Positions 1 through 11,800 of a stretch of DNA of 64,000 nt are shown here, piece by piece (within the stretch, counting starts at the first letter, position 1; every line of letters starts with the position of its first letter). A program made the translations under genes and the position numbers. The notes beneath the pieces are model-generated. The model searched no databases. It was not told where the DNA came from and saw only the letters and a program-made list of their open reading frames with translations. Source of the DNA: Massariosphaeria phaeospora. Taxonomy: Eukaryota > Ascomycota > Dothideomycetes > Pleosporales. The stretch spans positions 1,178,001 through 1,242,000 of the forward strand of contig JAADJZ010000001.1 in assembly GCA_011032825.1 (NCBI GenBank), given 5' to 3'.

Positions 1-301
1 TCACCGCTCTGGGCAGAAATTGTTTGATTCTCGCTCGCGCTCTCCACTGAGACGTTATCTACTATGCTGGATACAGCAGGACTATGTAGAGATCAATGCA
101 AACCTCCTGGCATAGGCTGAAATGCCTTATACCGTCAAGGGGATCGCCTTGAACCGCCGCTTTTCTCGATGGGCAATGATTCTGCCTAGGCGGTGAGCTA
201 GCGCGGGGCGACAATTCCGAGCTCGAGCTCTCGCGACACGCAGAATTCTACTCACAAACTCGTACCTAATCACCCTACCCACTCCTCCCGTCCTCCAAAC
301 C
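1..301. other. Left-edge flank of SGD1
   Basis: I see no gene here. It is the presumed promoter and 5' leader of SGD1. Short frames on the minus strand lack any recognisable protein and overlap the first SGD1 exon. Confidence 0.5.
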
Positions 302-2850
302 ATGCGGCAGAAGTACGGAGGTCCTAAACTGCCCAAGGAGTTACGGGATCAAGTAGGAGGTATGTACTATGTCGACGTTTATGAAAGGCTTTTAGAGGCT
401 GAGACTTCGAAGACCCTGCGAATCAAGAGAAGAGCGAACGTCGATTCAGTACGCCAATAAATCGCAAAGATCGTCGCAAAGCTGGACGAGTGGCAAAGAG
501 GGCAGACAACTCCCAGCAGGCACGCCGGACTGCTCAGCAAGCCCAGACACGTAGAAATGAGCATCGTGACAATCAACTTCAAGGCGCAAGGCGCCGTAAA
601 GCCGACGAAGAGAAGGATTCCGATAAAGACAAATCAATCACTTCAAAGTCAGTAGTGGGGGCAAGGGATTCAAAGAAGACACCGAAAAGTATCTTGAAAA
701 AGACCACAGGATCAACAGAACCAGTCCAGGCCAGCGTCTCACGCACTACCAAGGACAAAATAGCGGAGGCTGATGCTGAGATAGCAGCGCTAGAAAAGAG
801 ATTGGGCATCAAAGGCAATAAGAAAGCGAAAGGTGCTGAGGGTGGATTGGATGATCTGTTTCGAGATCTTGGTGACTTCGATGGTGACGAAGAAGCAGTC
901 CTGGAGAGTACTGTGAAGAGGAAGAGGCCAGCAGATGAAGACTGGCTTGCAAGCAAGAGACGGAAAGCTTTGGGTGAAGTGACGGAACCCTCTAGCGACG
1001 AGGAAGACGACTATGATGAGTTGGATGATCTGGATTCAATAGAAGGATCTGAGCTGGATGATATAAATAACGAAAGCGACGTCTTCGAAGGTTTCGAATC
1101 AGAAGAAGAGAGCTCTGTACCCATCAAGCCACGCGTGCGAGAGAACCCATACGTCGCTCCGGTCACTGCAAATGCGCCGGATTCCAGCAAATATGTACCA
1201 CCTGCATTGAGAGTGGCCCCGTCGTCCGACGCCGAAGCTCTGGCCCGACTCAGGAGACAAATCCAAGGACTACTTAATAGACTTTCTGACGCAAAGGTAC
1301 TCACAATACTGCGCGACATTGAACAAATCTATCAGAATAACCCGCGCGCCTACGTCACAACCACCCTCATAGATCTACTCATGGGGCTTCTAGCCGACCC
1401 TACCATCCTTTTGGATACGTTCCTGATCCTCCATGCCGGCTTTATCGCTGCTGTTTACAAAGTTATCGGCCCCGACTTTGGCGCTCAGATTGTAGAGCGA
1501 ATTGTATCTGAATTTGATAAGCAGTACGAGAACAACAAGGACGGCAACGGGAAACATACAACGAATCTGATATCTGTCGTGGCGGACTTGTATACTTTCC
1601 AGCTGGTTGGTAGTAATCTAGTCTTTGACTACATCAAACTGTTCTTGGGCGAGCTGTCACAGATCAATACAGAATTACTGTTGAGGGTTGTGAGGTTGTC
1701 TGGGCCCCAGCTCCGACAGGATGACCCAAGTTCAATGAAGGATATCGTCATGCTCCTACAGAAATCTGTCGCCGACGTTGGGAAAGACACCCTGCCGGTG
1801 CGGACCAAGTTCATGATAGAGACGATAACTGACCTCAAGAACAACCGCATGAAAACTGGGGTGGCAGCTTCGGCCGTACTCAGTGAGCATACGACCATGA
1901 TGAAGAAACAGCTCGGCACATTGAACTCTCGTAACCTCAAAGGTACGGAGCCCTTGCGGATCGGCCTAGCGGACATCCGGGAGACGGAAAAGAAGGGGAA
2001 ATGGTGGCTCGTCGGGGCTAGCTGGCGGAACGAAACTACGAACGATGCACCAGGTCATATACAGGAGACTGTTAAGCTCTCGGAACATAACGATCCTGGT
2101 GGAGATGACGTTGACCTGTCTCAGTTAGCTCGAGAGGAGGGCATGAACACGGACGTGCGCCGGGTCATTTTCATCACCATCATGTCGGCTGTCGACTTCA
2201 AGGATGCTCATATGCGCCTACTCAAACTCAACCTCAAGAGGTCCCAGGAAGTGGAGATCCCTCATATCCTAGTGCACTGCGCGGGTCGTGAGAGAGATTA
2301 CAACCCCTATTACACCCTGGTTGCTCGGAAAGTCTGTTCAAATCGAAAAGCCCGTAAACCGTTTCAGTTTGCGCTATGGAATCTTTTCAAAACTCTTGGA
2401 GAGAAGACTGACGGCATAGGCGAGGAGGTTGATGACGACGAATCCGACGACGATATGTTGCTAAGGAAACTGGTCAATATCGCCAAGATGTACGGAAACC
2501 TGATAGCCAAGGCCGACCTCTCCATTACCTACCTGAAGGTACTCAACTTCCCATATCTTCAGCCAAACACGAAAAGCCTGGTTGAGGTCATGCTCGTCAC
2601 AGTCATAATTGAGTCTCAACGAGGGGTGAAAGAAGGGCGAGATGAGAAGGCGCTTTTGAACATCTTCATCAACGTAGATGCAGCTCCCGGCATGATCGCG
2701 GACCTCCAGTATTTCATGAAAAAGGTGGTTAGCAAAACCGAGCTCACGGCGAGTACGGCGGAGAAAGAGACAGTCCGATGGGGTTGCAGAATCGTCGCAG
2801 ATATGTTGAATCGGTTGCTGGCAACGATAACATTAGACGAAGAGAACTAG
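302..2850 (+). CDS. SGD1: Sgd1/NOM1-family nucleolar MIF4G-MA3 protein
   Basis: Two exons, 302-359 and 428-2850, give 826 aa. Exon 1 encodes the short conserved start (GPKLPKELRDQ), and the intron has a GTATGT donor. Exon 2 resumes at a basic motif (INRKDRRKAGR) typical of the family N-terminus. Next comes a long acidic and lysine-rich disordered stretch with a DEEDDYDE-type run. The MIF4G domain follows at about residues 290-490 and the MA3 domain at about 590-700 (DVRRVIFITIMSA). The yeast and human relatives (Sgd1, NOM1) are nucleolar, act in 18S rRNA maturation, and bind an eIF4A-like helicase such as Fal1/eIF4AIII through MIF4G. That role is inferred here from domain order. Without the small first exon the frame would start at a non-ATG codon, which supports the spliced model. 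The exact acceptor (427 versus nearby AGs) is the only uncertain point. Confidence 0.92.
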
Positions 2851-3331
2851 GTGGTTGACACCGTTGTATTCTATGAACCGATCTTAGTAGTTAATTGAGC
2901 GTGTGGTATCCCCCGTGGAAACCCAAGTTAAACGAAACCCCCTAACAGAATTTATTGCCGATAAAGATAGACCTTGGGTAATCCTCTTGACAGCCTAGAG
3001 AGATTTTAGCAATAGGTAGATAGTTTGCTTTTATATTTACGAAGCTGTATTGTTTCTAGTATACTAGATAATGTCTAAGTAGGGCTTGTGTAAGTAAGAG
3101 ATAGTGAGTCTACTCTGTCGTGATGCTGGTGCTGGGTGGAAAGTGTGGCGCAATTGGTCAGCCACCCTGACCGACCCTAGCCGCGCTATTTCCCCCGACC
3201 TCCGCGAAAAGTGATCGTAATCGCAAAGTTCAACCACATCTGTAGCCCGCCATCCTATCCATTGACAGCTCTCACCTCGGCCGTGTTAATCGCGACTTTC
3301 TCGTCATCTGGCTCCTCTCTACTACTCCGCT
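2851..3331. other. SGD1-LPD1 intergenic region
   Basis: Convergent/promoter spacer without a credible coding frame. It holds a roughly 120-base dispersed repeat (listed separately) followed by the C-rich promoter of LPD1. Confidence 0.6.
2982..3100. repeat. Dispersed intergenic repeat, copy 1
   Basis: The stretch beginning TCCTCTTGAC and containing TAGGTAGATAGT, CTTTTAT and TATACTAG is related along most of its length to 54184-54306. The differences are substitutions and small indels. It looks like two decayed copies of a short non-coding element; no terminal repeats could be fixed. The relationship was found by eye, so the limits are approximate. Confidence 0.55.
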
Positions 3332-5110
3332 ATGTTCCGGTCCGTTCTCCCTCGCGCTGTCCCCAGGGCGGTGCGACCGGTCTCACAAAGCACCTTCTGT
3401 GCTCCAAACATCTACTTTCAGAACAGACTACGACGAGGCTATGCATCGGAAGCCGGTCAGTCCTCTTGACACGATCTTTCATGATGTATAGGCGCTGATT
3501 ACGGATAGAGGACAAGGACTTGGTCATCATCGGTGGCGGCGTTGCGGGATATGTAGCCGCTATCAAAGCTGGCCAGTCCGGACTAAAGGTTCGCTCACTG
3601 CAATGCGGAATACCAAGAATATAAGCTCATCTGTGGATTAGGTCGCATGTATTGAAAAGCGCGGGAGCCTCGGAGGGACCTGTCTAAACGTTGGCTGTAT
3701 CCCGTCGAAATCGCTTCTCAACAATTCGCACCTCTACCACCAGATCCTCCACGACACCAAGAACCGCGGTATCGAAGTCGGTGACGTGAAGCTCAACCTC
3801 GGGAACATGATGAAGGCAAAGGACACCTCTGTGTCCGGGCTGACCAAGGGTATCGAGTTCTTGTTCAAAAAGAATAATGTTGAATACATCAAAGGCACCG
3901 GCGCTTTCAAGGACGAGCACACGATTGCCGTCAATCTCATAGATGGTGGAGAGACGGAGGTGCGCGCAAAGAATATCTTCATCGCTACCGGCTCCGAGGC
4001 TACACCATTCCCGGGCTTGACGATTGACGAGAAGAGGGTTATCACAAGTACTGGTGCTATTGCGCTGCAGGAGGTGCCGAAAAAAATGATCGTCATTGGA
4101 GGTGGCATAATCGGTCTTGAGATGGTGGGCCACTGACATACCCATATCTGATATCTCTCACTAATCGTTGATAGGGCTCTGTATGGGCTAGACTCGGTGC
4201 TGAGGTGACCGTCGTCGAATTCATGGGCCAGATTGGTGGACCAGGCATGGACGCAGAAATCGCGAAACTGACTCAGAAGCTTCTCAGCAAACAGGGCATG
4301 AAATTCAAGCTCAACACTAAGGTCACCAAGGGCGACGACTCCAGCGACGTTGTTTCAATAACTACAGAGGCGGCAAAGGGTGGAAAAGAGGAAACCGTAA
4401 GTGGCTACTTATGTGAAGTGGACTGATTAGCTAATATGTACAGCTCGACGCAGATGTGGTCCTTGTAGCCATCGGCCGCAGACCTTATACTTACGGATTG
4501 GGTCTTGACAACATTGGTCTTGAAACCGATAACCGGGGCCGTATCGAGATCGACAATGAATACCGCACGAAAATCCCTCACATCCGCTCCATTGGAGACG
4601 TCACTTTCGGTCCTATGCTCGCTCACAAGGCCGAAGAGGAGGGTGTTGCAGCCGTTGAGTATCTCACAAAGGGAACTGGCCACGTCAACTACGGTGCAAT
4701 TCCATCGGTCATGTACACACACCCCGAAGTCGCCTGGGTCGGTCAGAACGAACATGAGCTGAAGGCTGCGAACGTCAAATACAACGTTGGAAGCTTCCCC
4801 TTCTCCGCCAACTCAAGAGCGAAGACGAACTTAGACACTGAAGGCCTTGTCAAGTTTCTTTCTGACGCAAAGACTGACCGGATATTGGGTATCCACATTG
4901 TCGGTCCTAATGCTGGTGAGATGATTGCCGAGGGAACTCTCGCAATAGAATACGGGGCTAGCTCAGAGGGTACGTTTGATCTATGACTCGCTCTGTGATC
5001 ACATGCTAACTCGGTCAGATATTGCACGGACATCCCATGCTCACCCCACGCTCTCGGAGGCCTTCAAGGAGGCTGCAATGGCGACATATGACAAGGCTAT
5101 TCACTATTAG
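3332..5110 (+). CDS. LPD1: Dihydrolipoamide dehydrogenase (E3), mitochondrial
   Basis: Six exons (3332-3455, 3509-3588, 3642-4124, 4175-4396, 4444-4969, 5019-5110) give 508 aa, the normal length for mitochondrial E3. The first ~40 residues are Arg- and Ser-rich with almost no acidic residues, as in a mitochondrial presequence, and end near RRGYAS. The FAD dinucleotide-binding motif is [10 protein letters not shown]. The redox-active disulfide is in [13 protein letters not shown] (Cys82 and Cys87). The NAD-binding loop is GGGIIGLEM, split by intron 3. The C-terminal catalytic dyad is in HAHPTLSE (His487, Glu492). E3 reoxidises dihydrolipoamide of the pyruvate and 2-oxoglutarate dehydrogenase complexes and the glycine cleavage system, passing electrons to NAD+. 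All catalytic residues are present, and all five introns are 47-53 bases with GT/AG ends. Confidence 0.97.
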
Positions 5111-5417
5111 GTTTTTTGGTTATCGGTGTTTTTCTGGCACAGTGCATGATGTGGAGCCTCAAGCGGGAGTTTGTGAATAGTATCTGTAATATATCTCAAT
5201 ACGCGTACAAGAATTACAGGTTGATGTTTGGGGACCTTTGGAGCATGTCTCGGTTTTCTCCGATGTGGAGCCGATAAGGCTGATATCCTTGCGGTTGGCT
5301 CGTGCTCGCGTGGCGTGAAGCGCGCCGTGGGTCGCGTTTGCATGGCGCGTTTTCCCTGATCTTCAATCCCGCCAACCGTCACTTGGCCTCCCCTCATCAA
5401 ATACACCACACTCCACA
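5111..5417. other. LPD1-SLD2 intergenic region
   Basis: Spacer holding the LPD1 3' end and the SLD2 promoter. I see no separate gene or repeat. Confidence 0.5.
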
Positions 5418-6942
5418 ATGGACAATACCGAAATGGAGCAACGCTGCAATTCTCTCCGTCTTGATTTGAAGGCCTGGGAGAAGAAGTTCGCCTTGCAGCA
5501 CAATGGTCGAAAGGCTGGACGCGACGACATCAAGGCGAATGCCACGATTTGTACGCACGCAACCGGGAATTTGTTCGTGAATCTGAGCTGACCTTGACCA
5601 GCACAGAAATACAAAGAATACAGTAAACTTAGAGAAAGTCTCTCCGGCAAAGCGGCTCCACAGACACCATCGAAACGCGCAAGTCGCCGTGACACACAGC
5701 ACGTTGGCGATCGAACACCCCAAGCACCACCGAAGTTTCTCGCCATCACCCTCACCCCGTCGAAAAGGAAGCGTGAAGAAGATGTGTCCGTTGTGGATGA
5801 GATCGGTCCTGTCGAGCTTCTCTCTCCTCAAGGCCCTACCGTGATCGGCCCTACCCCACAACGTAATGGCATAGTGTTGGGCTTGTTCGATTTTCTCCCA
5901 GCGGAGACACCAAGCAAGAGAAGACCAATACTTGGTATCGTCGAGGCGAACGTCCTAAGGACGCCAAGTAAGAGTACTGGGAAGGCGCAAAGCGAGGCGT
6001 CACAAGAGTCACGAACAAGAGGGGATAAAACTCCACAATCAGCTGGCAAGAGGTTCTTGTTGGACAAATTTGTCACGCCGAAGAAAAGGAAGGTGGAAGA
6101 GGAGGGGACGCCAACTTCTATGTTCAAAGGGTTATCTACGCCGGCGTTTCTGCGCCGGAATAACGTGCTCGACATCATAGATGAGGACGACGAAGCAACC
6201 CTTCGGCCGGCGCCATGGAAGCGCCGAGGGCTTGGGCGGAGCCTCAGCAGTATGATTCAGTCGATGAAGAAAGTGGAAGAGGATCGGCTGGACGAAGAGG
6301 CGGACATCATGCGTGAGCTAGAAATGGAGGCCGAGGGCATTCCTGTCCCCAAGAAACGTAATGTTCCGGAGGTTTTGGTTGAGGATAGTCAGGCTCCGAT
6401 GCCTCTCGGGCCGGACCGGGGTTCAGAGTCAGACGATGACGAGGAAACAAAAGAAACAGGGGATGTAAATGGCAGGCCTACGAAGATCTGGAAGAAGAGG
6501 GGCCAGAAAAGACAGACCCGGCGTACTAATAGTAAGTTTCAACATAACAAGTTCTCTTCTCTGCTAACCCCGACCAGTGCGGCCACATTTCTCAAAACCC
6601 AAACCTCAGCCAACACAGACATACGACGATAATCCTGAAGAACAGGATGCTGTTGCGGAAACCCAGGCAAACCAAGACACTGCTGCAAGCGATCACGATC
6701 TGTCAGATGATGACTCTGAATCCGCTAGTGACGCCTCTCACACCCCGAAGAAACGTAAGGTCCACCACAAGAAACCGGAGGACCCTTCTGCATTGCCGGC
6801 CAAAGATAAGGCGAGTAACGTGGGACCGGTGAAGGCAGCTGCACGTAAGGTTAAGGCTACAGCACATGCGAACTACCGTAGGCTTAAGATCAAGGGCAAT
6901 GGAGGAAATGGCGGTAAGGGTCGGTTTGGACGACGACGATAG
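5418..6942 (+). CDS. SLD2: DNA replication regulator Sld2 (Drc1/RecQL4 N-terminal family)
   Basis: Three exons (5418-5550, 5602-6531, 6578-6942) give 475 aa. The N-terminus has the Sld2/RecQL4 signature: LKAWEKKFALQHNGRKAGR, then DDIKANATI, then QKYKEYSKLR across intron 1. The middle is disordered and rich in TP/SP sites (TPSKR, LTPSKRKR, VTPKKRK, KTPQ), as expected for a protein phosphorylated by S-phase CDK. A conserved MRPHFSKP segment opens exon 3, and the C-terminus is a Lys/Gly-rich basic tail. In yeast, phosphorylated Sld2 binds Dpb11 and helps assemble the CMG helicase. That function is inferred from the family. Intron 2 is only 46 bases and contains CTAAC upstream of CAG. The start ATG has a good context (CACAATGG). 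Confidence 0.9.
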
Positions 6943-7491
6943 GCCAATAGATGGGTGGTTTACGTTGTACAAGGCTCGGCCCGTTTAAACTGTAGAGCGA
7001 GGTGCATTATACTCCTGGTCGATCTGTGCTCGTAATATGGTGCAGGTCTATGTAAGCATCGTGTAGGCGTGTTCACAGACCGACACTCCAGCCCGTGCAC
7101 CTTCATTGTTGCGGGCTTAATATTGTTGCCTTTGAGACAGTGTGACCATTCACGGTCAGCCGCTCATGGCGCCTGGTTCAAGGGCCGGCCTCTATAAATG
7201 CTTTTAAAGACGTGCAAAGGCCCCAATGGTCCTGTAAATCTTGAGATGAAGAGCATGGCTTACTACCTCCCGTACAGGACGTTTGAAGGAGCGTGGTCGG
7301 CGCCACAGCCTTACGTGACTAAGCAGGCTGCTCCGAAAGTGCACGCAACCTCACGTCAATTCCGCCCCGGCACCACACCTCCGCCGCTACCTCCGCATCC
7401 ACATCCAAGAACAACAACGACTACTCGACCCGCTTCCACAACCAGAACCGTGTCTGCCCCCACTGCCCTAACCTATACTCCGTCCTCCAAC
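6943..7491. other. SLD2-RPN12 intergenic region
   Basis: Promoter region of RPN12. A TATA-like CTATAAAT lies at 7191. An in-frame ATG at 7198 would extend RPN12 by 98 residues, but that extension is Pro/Thr-rich, unlike the family, and is read as leader. A run of CCGCC/CACC repeats precedes the chosen start. Confidence 0.5.
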
Positions 7492-8367
7492 ATGGCCGAC
7501 AACGCTGTGAAAGAGCTCCAAGAGCTCCACAAGCAGCTTCATCAATCACTGCAATCACGAAATTACCAGCAATCGACGTCCCTGCTCTCGCGCGCCAAAG
7601 TGGCTCTCCTAAACCTCAAAGTACTTGTGCCTGCCGAGAACACCCCCAAGCAACATCTCGGACTCGCCCGCACGACGCTCGAGCTCGGCGCCGTCATCTC
7701 GATCCGGCTCAAAGACCCCGTCTCGTTCACGCGCTACTTCCAGCAGCTGCAGCCCTTCTACTCGTTACCAGAGGACCGACTACCGAAGGAAGGCGGGAAC
7801 TCGAGCAAGATCACGGGGCTGTATCTGCTGTTACTGTTGAGTGACGGTGACTATGCGGGGTTCCACACGCTGCTCGAGACGCTGGAGGTGGCGGCTGCGC
7901 AGACCGGGAAGGGACTTGAGGAGGATGTCTTCGTGCAGTATCCCATCAGGCTGGAGCGCGCGCTGATGGAGGGGAGCTACGATCGTGTTTGGGGCGAGAC
8001 GAAGGGAGAGAGGGTGCCCAGTGAGGAGTTTGGCATGTTCACCGAGGTAAGGCGTACTCCTTCCCCGTCACCGTCATAGTACTGACTTGTCTAGGTCCTT
8101 ATTGGCACCATCCGCAAAGAGATTGCCTCGTGCAGCGAGAAAGCGTACCCCTCCATCCCTATCTCCGACGCCAAATCGCTCCTCTTCCTCGACTCAGAAG
8201 GCAGTGTCGTCAAGTTCGCGCAGGAGTCTGGCTGGGTTGTCAAGGACGGCAGGATATACTTTCCTCAGCAGGACGAAGAACTGCAGAGGCAGGACTTCCT
8301 TGTCGCGAGCGATCAGGTCATCGAGAACACGTTGGGTTACGCGAGGGAGTTGGAGATGATCGTTTGA
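7492..8367 (+). CDS. RPN12: 26S proteasome lid subunit Rpn12 (PSMD8)
   Basis: Two exons (7492-8046, 8095-8367) give 275 aa, matching the ~270-residue Rpn12 family. The N-terminal helical repeat region runs from the MADNAVKELQELHKQL start through ARTTLELGAVISIRLKD. The C-terminal part, spread over the intron, is the PCI/CSN8-PSMD8-type domain (VLIGTIRKEIASCSEKAY, then ISDAKSLLFLDSE). It ends with a short conserved tail (GYARELEMIV). Rpn12 is the last subunit added to the proteasome lid and locks lid to base; it has no enzymatic residues. The start was chosen at the ATG in CAACATGGCC because residues from there on match the family, while the in-frame upstream extension does not. Confidence 0.94.
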
Positions 8368-8809
8368 GGGCAAAATTTTGGAGCATCACTGTACGATACA
8401 TTTTCGGACTTCTCGGAGCCTTTGACCTCGGAACGTGGGGGCGTTGCTCTAGCATTATAGACCGTCCTCGCGGCCTGAGATGAGTTAAGTTAATGAAGAT
8501 TCGGACAACAACAAGTCTTCTAATCTGTACTTTGCTGAGCCATGTTCTCCGGAATGTCTTCCAAACCAGGTAGCTGTGACCAGATGACTAGTCGCATTAC
8601 AGCTTCCTCCTTGACTTCTTTGTAGTACGCCATGTGCATCGATCTGTCTTATTTACTCCGGTGGCGCCTTCCTTGCTGCTGAAGCATGCGGACATATAAC
8701 ACCCAATCTGCTTTCTGTGCACCAACATCCTGCAACACCTTTACTCCACACACTCTACCTCGCACCCTTCTGACCACGATCTTGCCTAGGGATCCATTCC
8801 TCCCGTAGC
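8368..8809. other. RPN12-secreted protein intergenic region
   Basis: No coding signal or repeat recognised; presumed terminator of RPN12 and promoter of the next gene. Confidence 0.5.
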
Positions 8810-9777
8810 ATGTCTTCATCGATCCTACAGGGCATCTTTTCCACCATGCTCCTCACCGGAATCATCCTAGGCTCTACTGTCAGCGGCGATGCCTTCAGTG
8901 ACCTTCGAGATCTGAGGGCAATCATCGATTCAGCAGCGAATACTATCGGAGCTCCCACCAACTCCAGCAGGAACTGGGGCATCTTGTCGCCCAATACGGC
9001 TCCGGCTCAGCTGGTCCGCAGTGTCATCCAGATGGTTCAACAGTGGCTGACCAAATTATCAGGGCACCGCAGACCTAGTGAGCAACATCACTAGCACAAT
9101 CCTCAGGGCGAAGTACCAGTTAGACACGAACCAGGTATTTTGTGCTTCGACTAAGCTCTTCTCACGGACTAATGATTCTCCTCTAGATTGGCTGGGTCAA
9201 TGCCACAAACGCAGTCAACACCACCTCTCCCCCCAGCGTCACTCCCCCGAGCAATACCAACGGCACTGTGGTCACCACCACCCTCAACGGAACCTCTTTC
9301 GACAGTCCCTATATCGACTATGTGAACGCCATCCCCAATCTTGCCACCGCACTCACAGCCCTTGGCCGGACCTGGCATCGCGAAATGAACCTACCCGTCC
9401 GAGAAGCCATCGACGCGCTGCAGCGGACCGTGTCTACGTTCTCTACGTCGATGCTAGAAGCCAATCTCATCAACGCCCCGGCCGTGATTCGGACTATACG
9501 CGCGTCAAGCAGCCTGGAGAGTGCTCAGCAGGCTTGGGGCCGGCTGTTGAATCTTCCCGGCTCACCTCCTGCTGCGAAGAGGTCGTTTGTTGATAAGGGT
9601 GGTCGTAGGCCTGTGCAGGCTAAAGGAATGCACTACAAGCACAAAGGCCTTCGGGCTCGCTTGTGGGGCTCAAGACAGGTTCGCGATGATACGGCGAGTG
9701 CGTATGGGGGTGGGGTTGTCGTTGTTGGAGCGGAGGAGAAGCGTTCCGGAAGTGCTGCTCGTGTCTTCGTAGCTTAG
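8810..9777 (+). CDS. Hypothetical secreted, cysteine-free glycoprotein
   Basis: I do not recognise a family. The best model has three exons (8810-9020, 9073-9134, 9187-9777) and gives 287 aa. The start is a clean signal peptide: a short polar head, then a hydrophobic core (TMLLTGIILGSTVSG) with cleavage likely after VSG. The mature part is predicted helical and Ala/Leu-rich (NLATALTALGRTWH, EAIDALQRTVSTFS). It has several NxS/T sequons (NSS, NIT, NAT, NTT, NGT twice), no cysteine at all, and a basic C-terminal tail (KRSFVDKGGRR onward). The exon 1 donor GTGTCA is weak but is the only one nearby that keeps phase. The gene ends about 50 bases from the hypermutated transposon block, an environment where fungal lineage-specific secreted proteins are often found. 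A role in host or substrate interaction is a guess. Confidence 0.62.
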
Positions 9778-9830
9778 ATTCGTCTTGCTGATTACCTGCT
9801 TTCAATTGAGTCGTTATGATGTTTCCTATA

Positions 9831-9870
9831 ACGTATTCCACCACTGAGCGGGTCAACCCACTAAGTGGAT
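9831..9870 (+). repeat. Element A left terminal inverted repeat
   Basis: Begins ACGTATTCCACCACTGAGCG and contains two copies of a box starting CCACT, 17 bases apart (9841 and 9858). It pairs with 26779-26818. Confidence 0.85.
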
Positions 9871-9910
9871 CAGTTTCCGCCAAGACTACCTACTCCCTTA
9901 TCAACGTAAC

Positions 9911-11798
9911 ATGGCTTAACAACAAAACGCGCAATTGTCTAACAGCAAAGGTAGAATTTAGCTTGCTCTTTCTGCTTATAATACACACTAATTTCGAAGC
10001 CTCTAGCGCGCTGCTCAGGCGTTTAACGTACTTTTTACAACTTTAACTTGTTAATACTACAAAATTACGCATTGCTCTAAAACTCGCTACGCTTAACATA
10101 AACTTACTACTACTAAAAAGCAAACAATTGTCTAATACATACTTAACTAACTTTAATTTGCGAAAATTCGCGCTTCAGCTGTGCGAGGTAGTAGATATAG
10201 CTAATAAAGTGCTAGGTATGCGCCGTAGCGAGCTAGTTAGCAAACGCTAGGCTAAAAGCTTTGTAACGCACTTAGATAAGCTTAAAATAGCTTTTAATTA
10301 AGCAAAGAATAGGCAAAGAATACTCTAAGAAAATCTAGAAATAATTAGCGCGTAGTTTAAGCTAGTAAAAAAAACTAAAGCTAAGTACAGCGTCTACGAC
10401 GACGATGTGCACAACTTTAACAAAACTAGCTTCTAAATAAGCGTAATTAGCTTTATAAAAGTTGTTACAAGCGCAAAAAAACGCGCTTGTTGTAAGCTAG
10501 TTTAGCTAGGCAATTGCAAGTAGGTTACAAAGATCTAAAGCATCTACGCTACTAAATACGCAATTCTACTTTTTATTATTTACAAAAAACGCGTTTATAT
10601 TTTAGCGTAGTACAAAAAAGCTTTAATACTACGCAATTAAAAGCTTTTAGTATTAAAAAACAGCTAGACAAACAACGCTTTAAGTTTAAAGTAGTTAAAG
10701 TACTTTAACGCGTATACAAAAACGCGCTAAGTAAAAGTATACTAGCTACTTATTCTAAACAGCTATAAAAGCTACTTTAACTAGAATTTTAAAAACTACT
10801 ACTTTGAATACAAAATTTTTACTTTTTGTATACTTTTTTACTTAACGTACTTTACGAGTTCGCTGCCTACACGAGTTCGCCGCCTACCGAATTTTACTAA
10901 GGAAAATCAATAATCTAGAGCTTAATAACTCTTAACCTACTTGATAAAATTCTCTAAAAATTTAATATATTATTTCTGTATATATAAACTTTCTAGTTCT
11001 AAGATTACTAAGCTTTAGCTAGTCTAGAAAAGTAGATAGCTTAGAGCGCACGAACAATTTAAGCTTTTCTTTAATAACTTTCTAAATACTAAAGTTGTAG
11101 CTTAGTAATCTAGAAATCTAAAAGTTTATATAGATGCAGCTTAGTAGTAAAAAATTTAGAGAATTTTATCAAGTAGGTTAAGAGTTATTAAGCTCTAGAT
11201 TATTAATTTTCCTTAGTAAAATTTAGTAGGCGGCGAACTCGTGTAAGTAGCGAACTCGTAAAGTACGTTATTGCATATTCTTTAGCTACTTAACGTAGTT
11301 TACTTTTTGCTACTAAAGCGCAAGTACTTTTAGCGCGTTAAAAACTTAGCACAGTAACGCGTTTTCTACATTAACAAAAAAAGCTTTTTTTTTTACTTTT
11401 AAAAACGCGTTTTTTGACGTGTTTACAAAAAAAACTATTAAAAAGCTTTTAAAGCATTAGAGCTAGTTTCTATTAACGCGTAAGTTGTATTAAATTGCTT
11501 TAAAGTACAAGTATGTACTTTATTAGCACTTTTACTACAAGAAACGCTATAGTAGTTAAAAACACTAAGTAATACTTACAAGTTTAGATTTTAGTTAAAG
11601 CTTATACAAGAGTTTTTTACTTACTTGCTTATTATAGCCTAAACTAGCTTTTATTAGCTTATAAAAAGTAGTAAGCTAATGCTGTACTAAAACGCGCTTC
11701 TTGCTGCTCGCAACAAAAAGCACAAAAAGTAATTAGTAGTAATAACTAAGCGAAAATTGCTTAAACGCAAGTATATCTAGCATAGTAGTACAATAGAG
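9911..11798 (+). pseudogene. Element A transposase remnant (pogo/Fot1-like)
   Basis: Runs parallel to the better preserved transposase of element C: N-terminal helix-turn-helix region (about 9911-10260), DDE region (about 10380-11000 and 11270-11500) and the basic C-terminal region up to about 11790. Many TAG/TAA stops are present. It is split by a MITE at 10845-11268 and cut off where element B begins. No functional protein is possible. Confidence 0.75.
10845..11268. mobile_element. 424-bp MITE with long inverted repeats, pogo type
   Basis: Inverted repeats of about 113 bp (ACGTACTTTACGAGTTCGC and onward) differ at about five positions, all transitions. The flanks are TA duplications at 10843-10844 and 11269-11270. 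Each end has two copies of a 17-bp box, ACGAGTTCGCYGCCTAC, in tandem. There is no coding capacity. It is inserted in the transposase of element A and was presumably moved by a pogo-like transposase. Confidence 0.85.
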
Positions 11799-11800
11799 TA

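Noticed and set aside
5397..5861. 154-codon minus-strand frame at the SLD2 5' end
   Set aside because: Overlaps the conserved Sld2 N-terminal motifs on the other strand and has no recognisable product.
7198..7491. In-frame upstream ATG extending RPN12 by 98 residues
   Set aside because: The extension is Pro/Thr-rich and unlike Rpn12. The ATG at 7492 gives family length and a conserved start.
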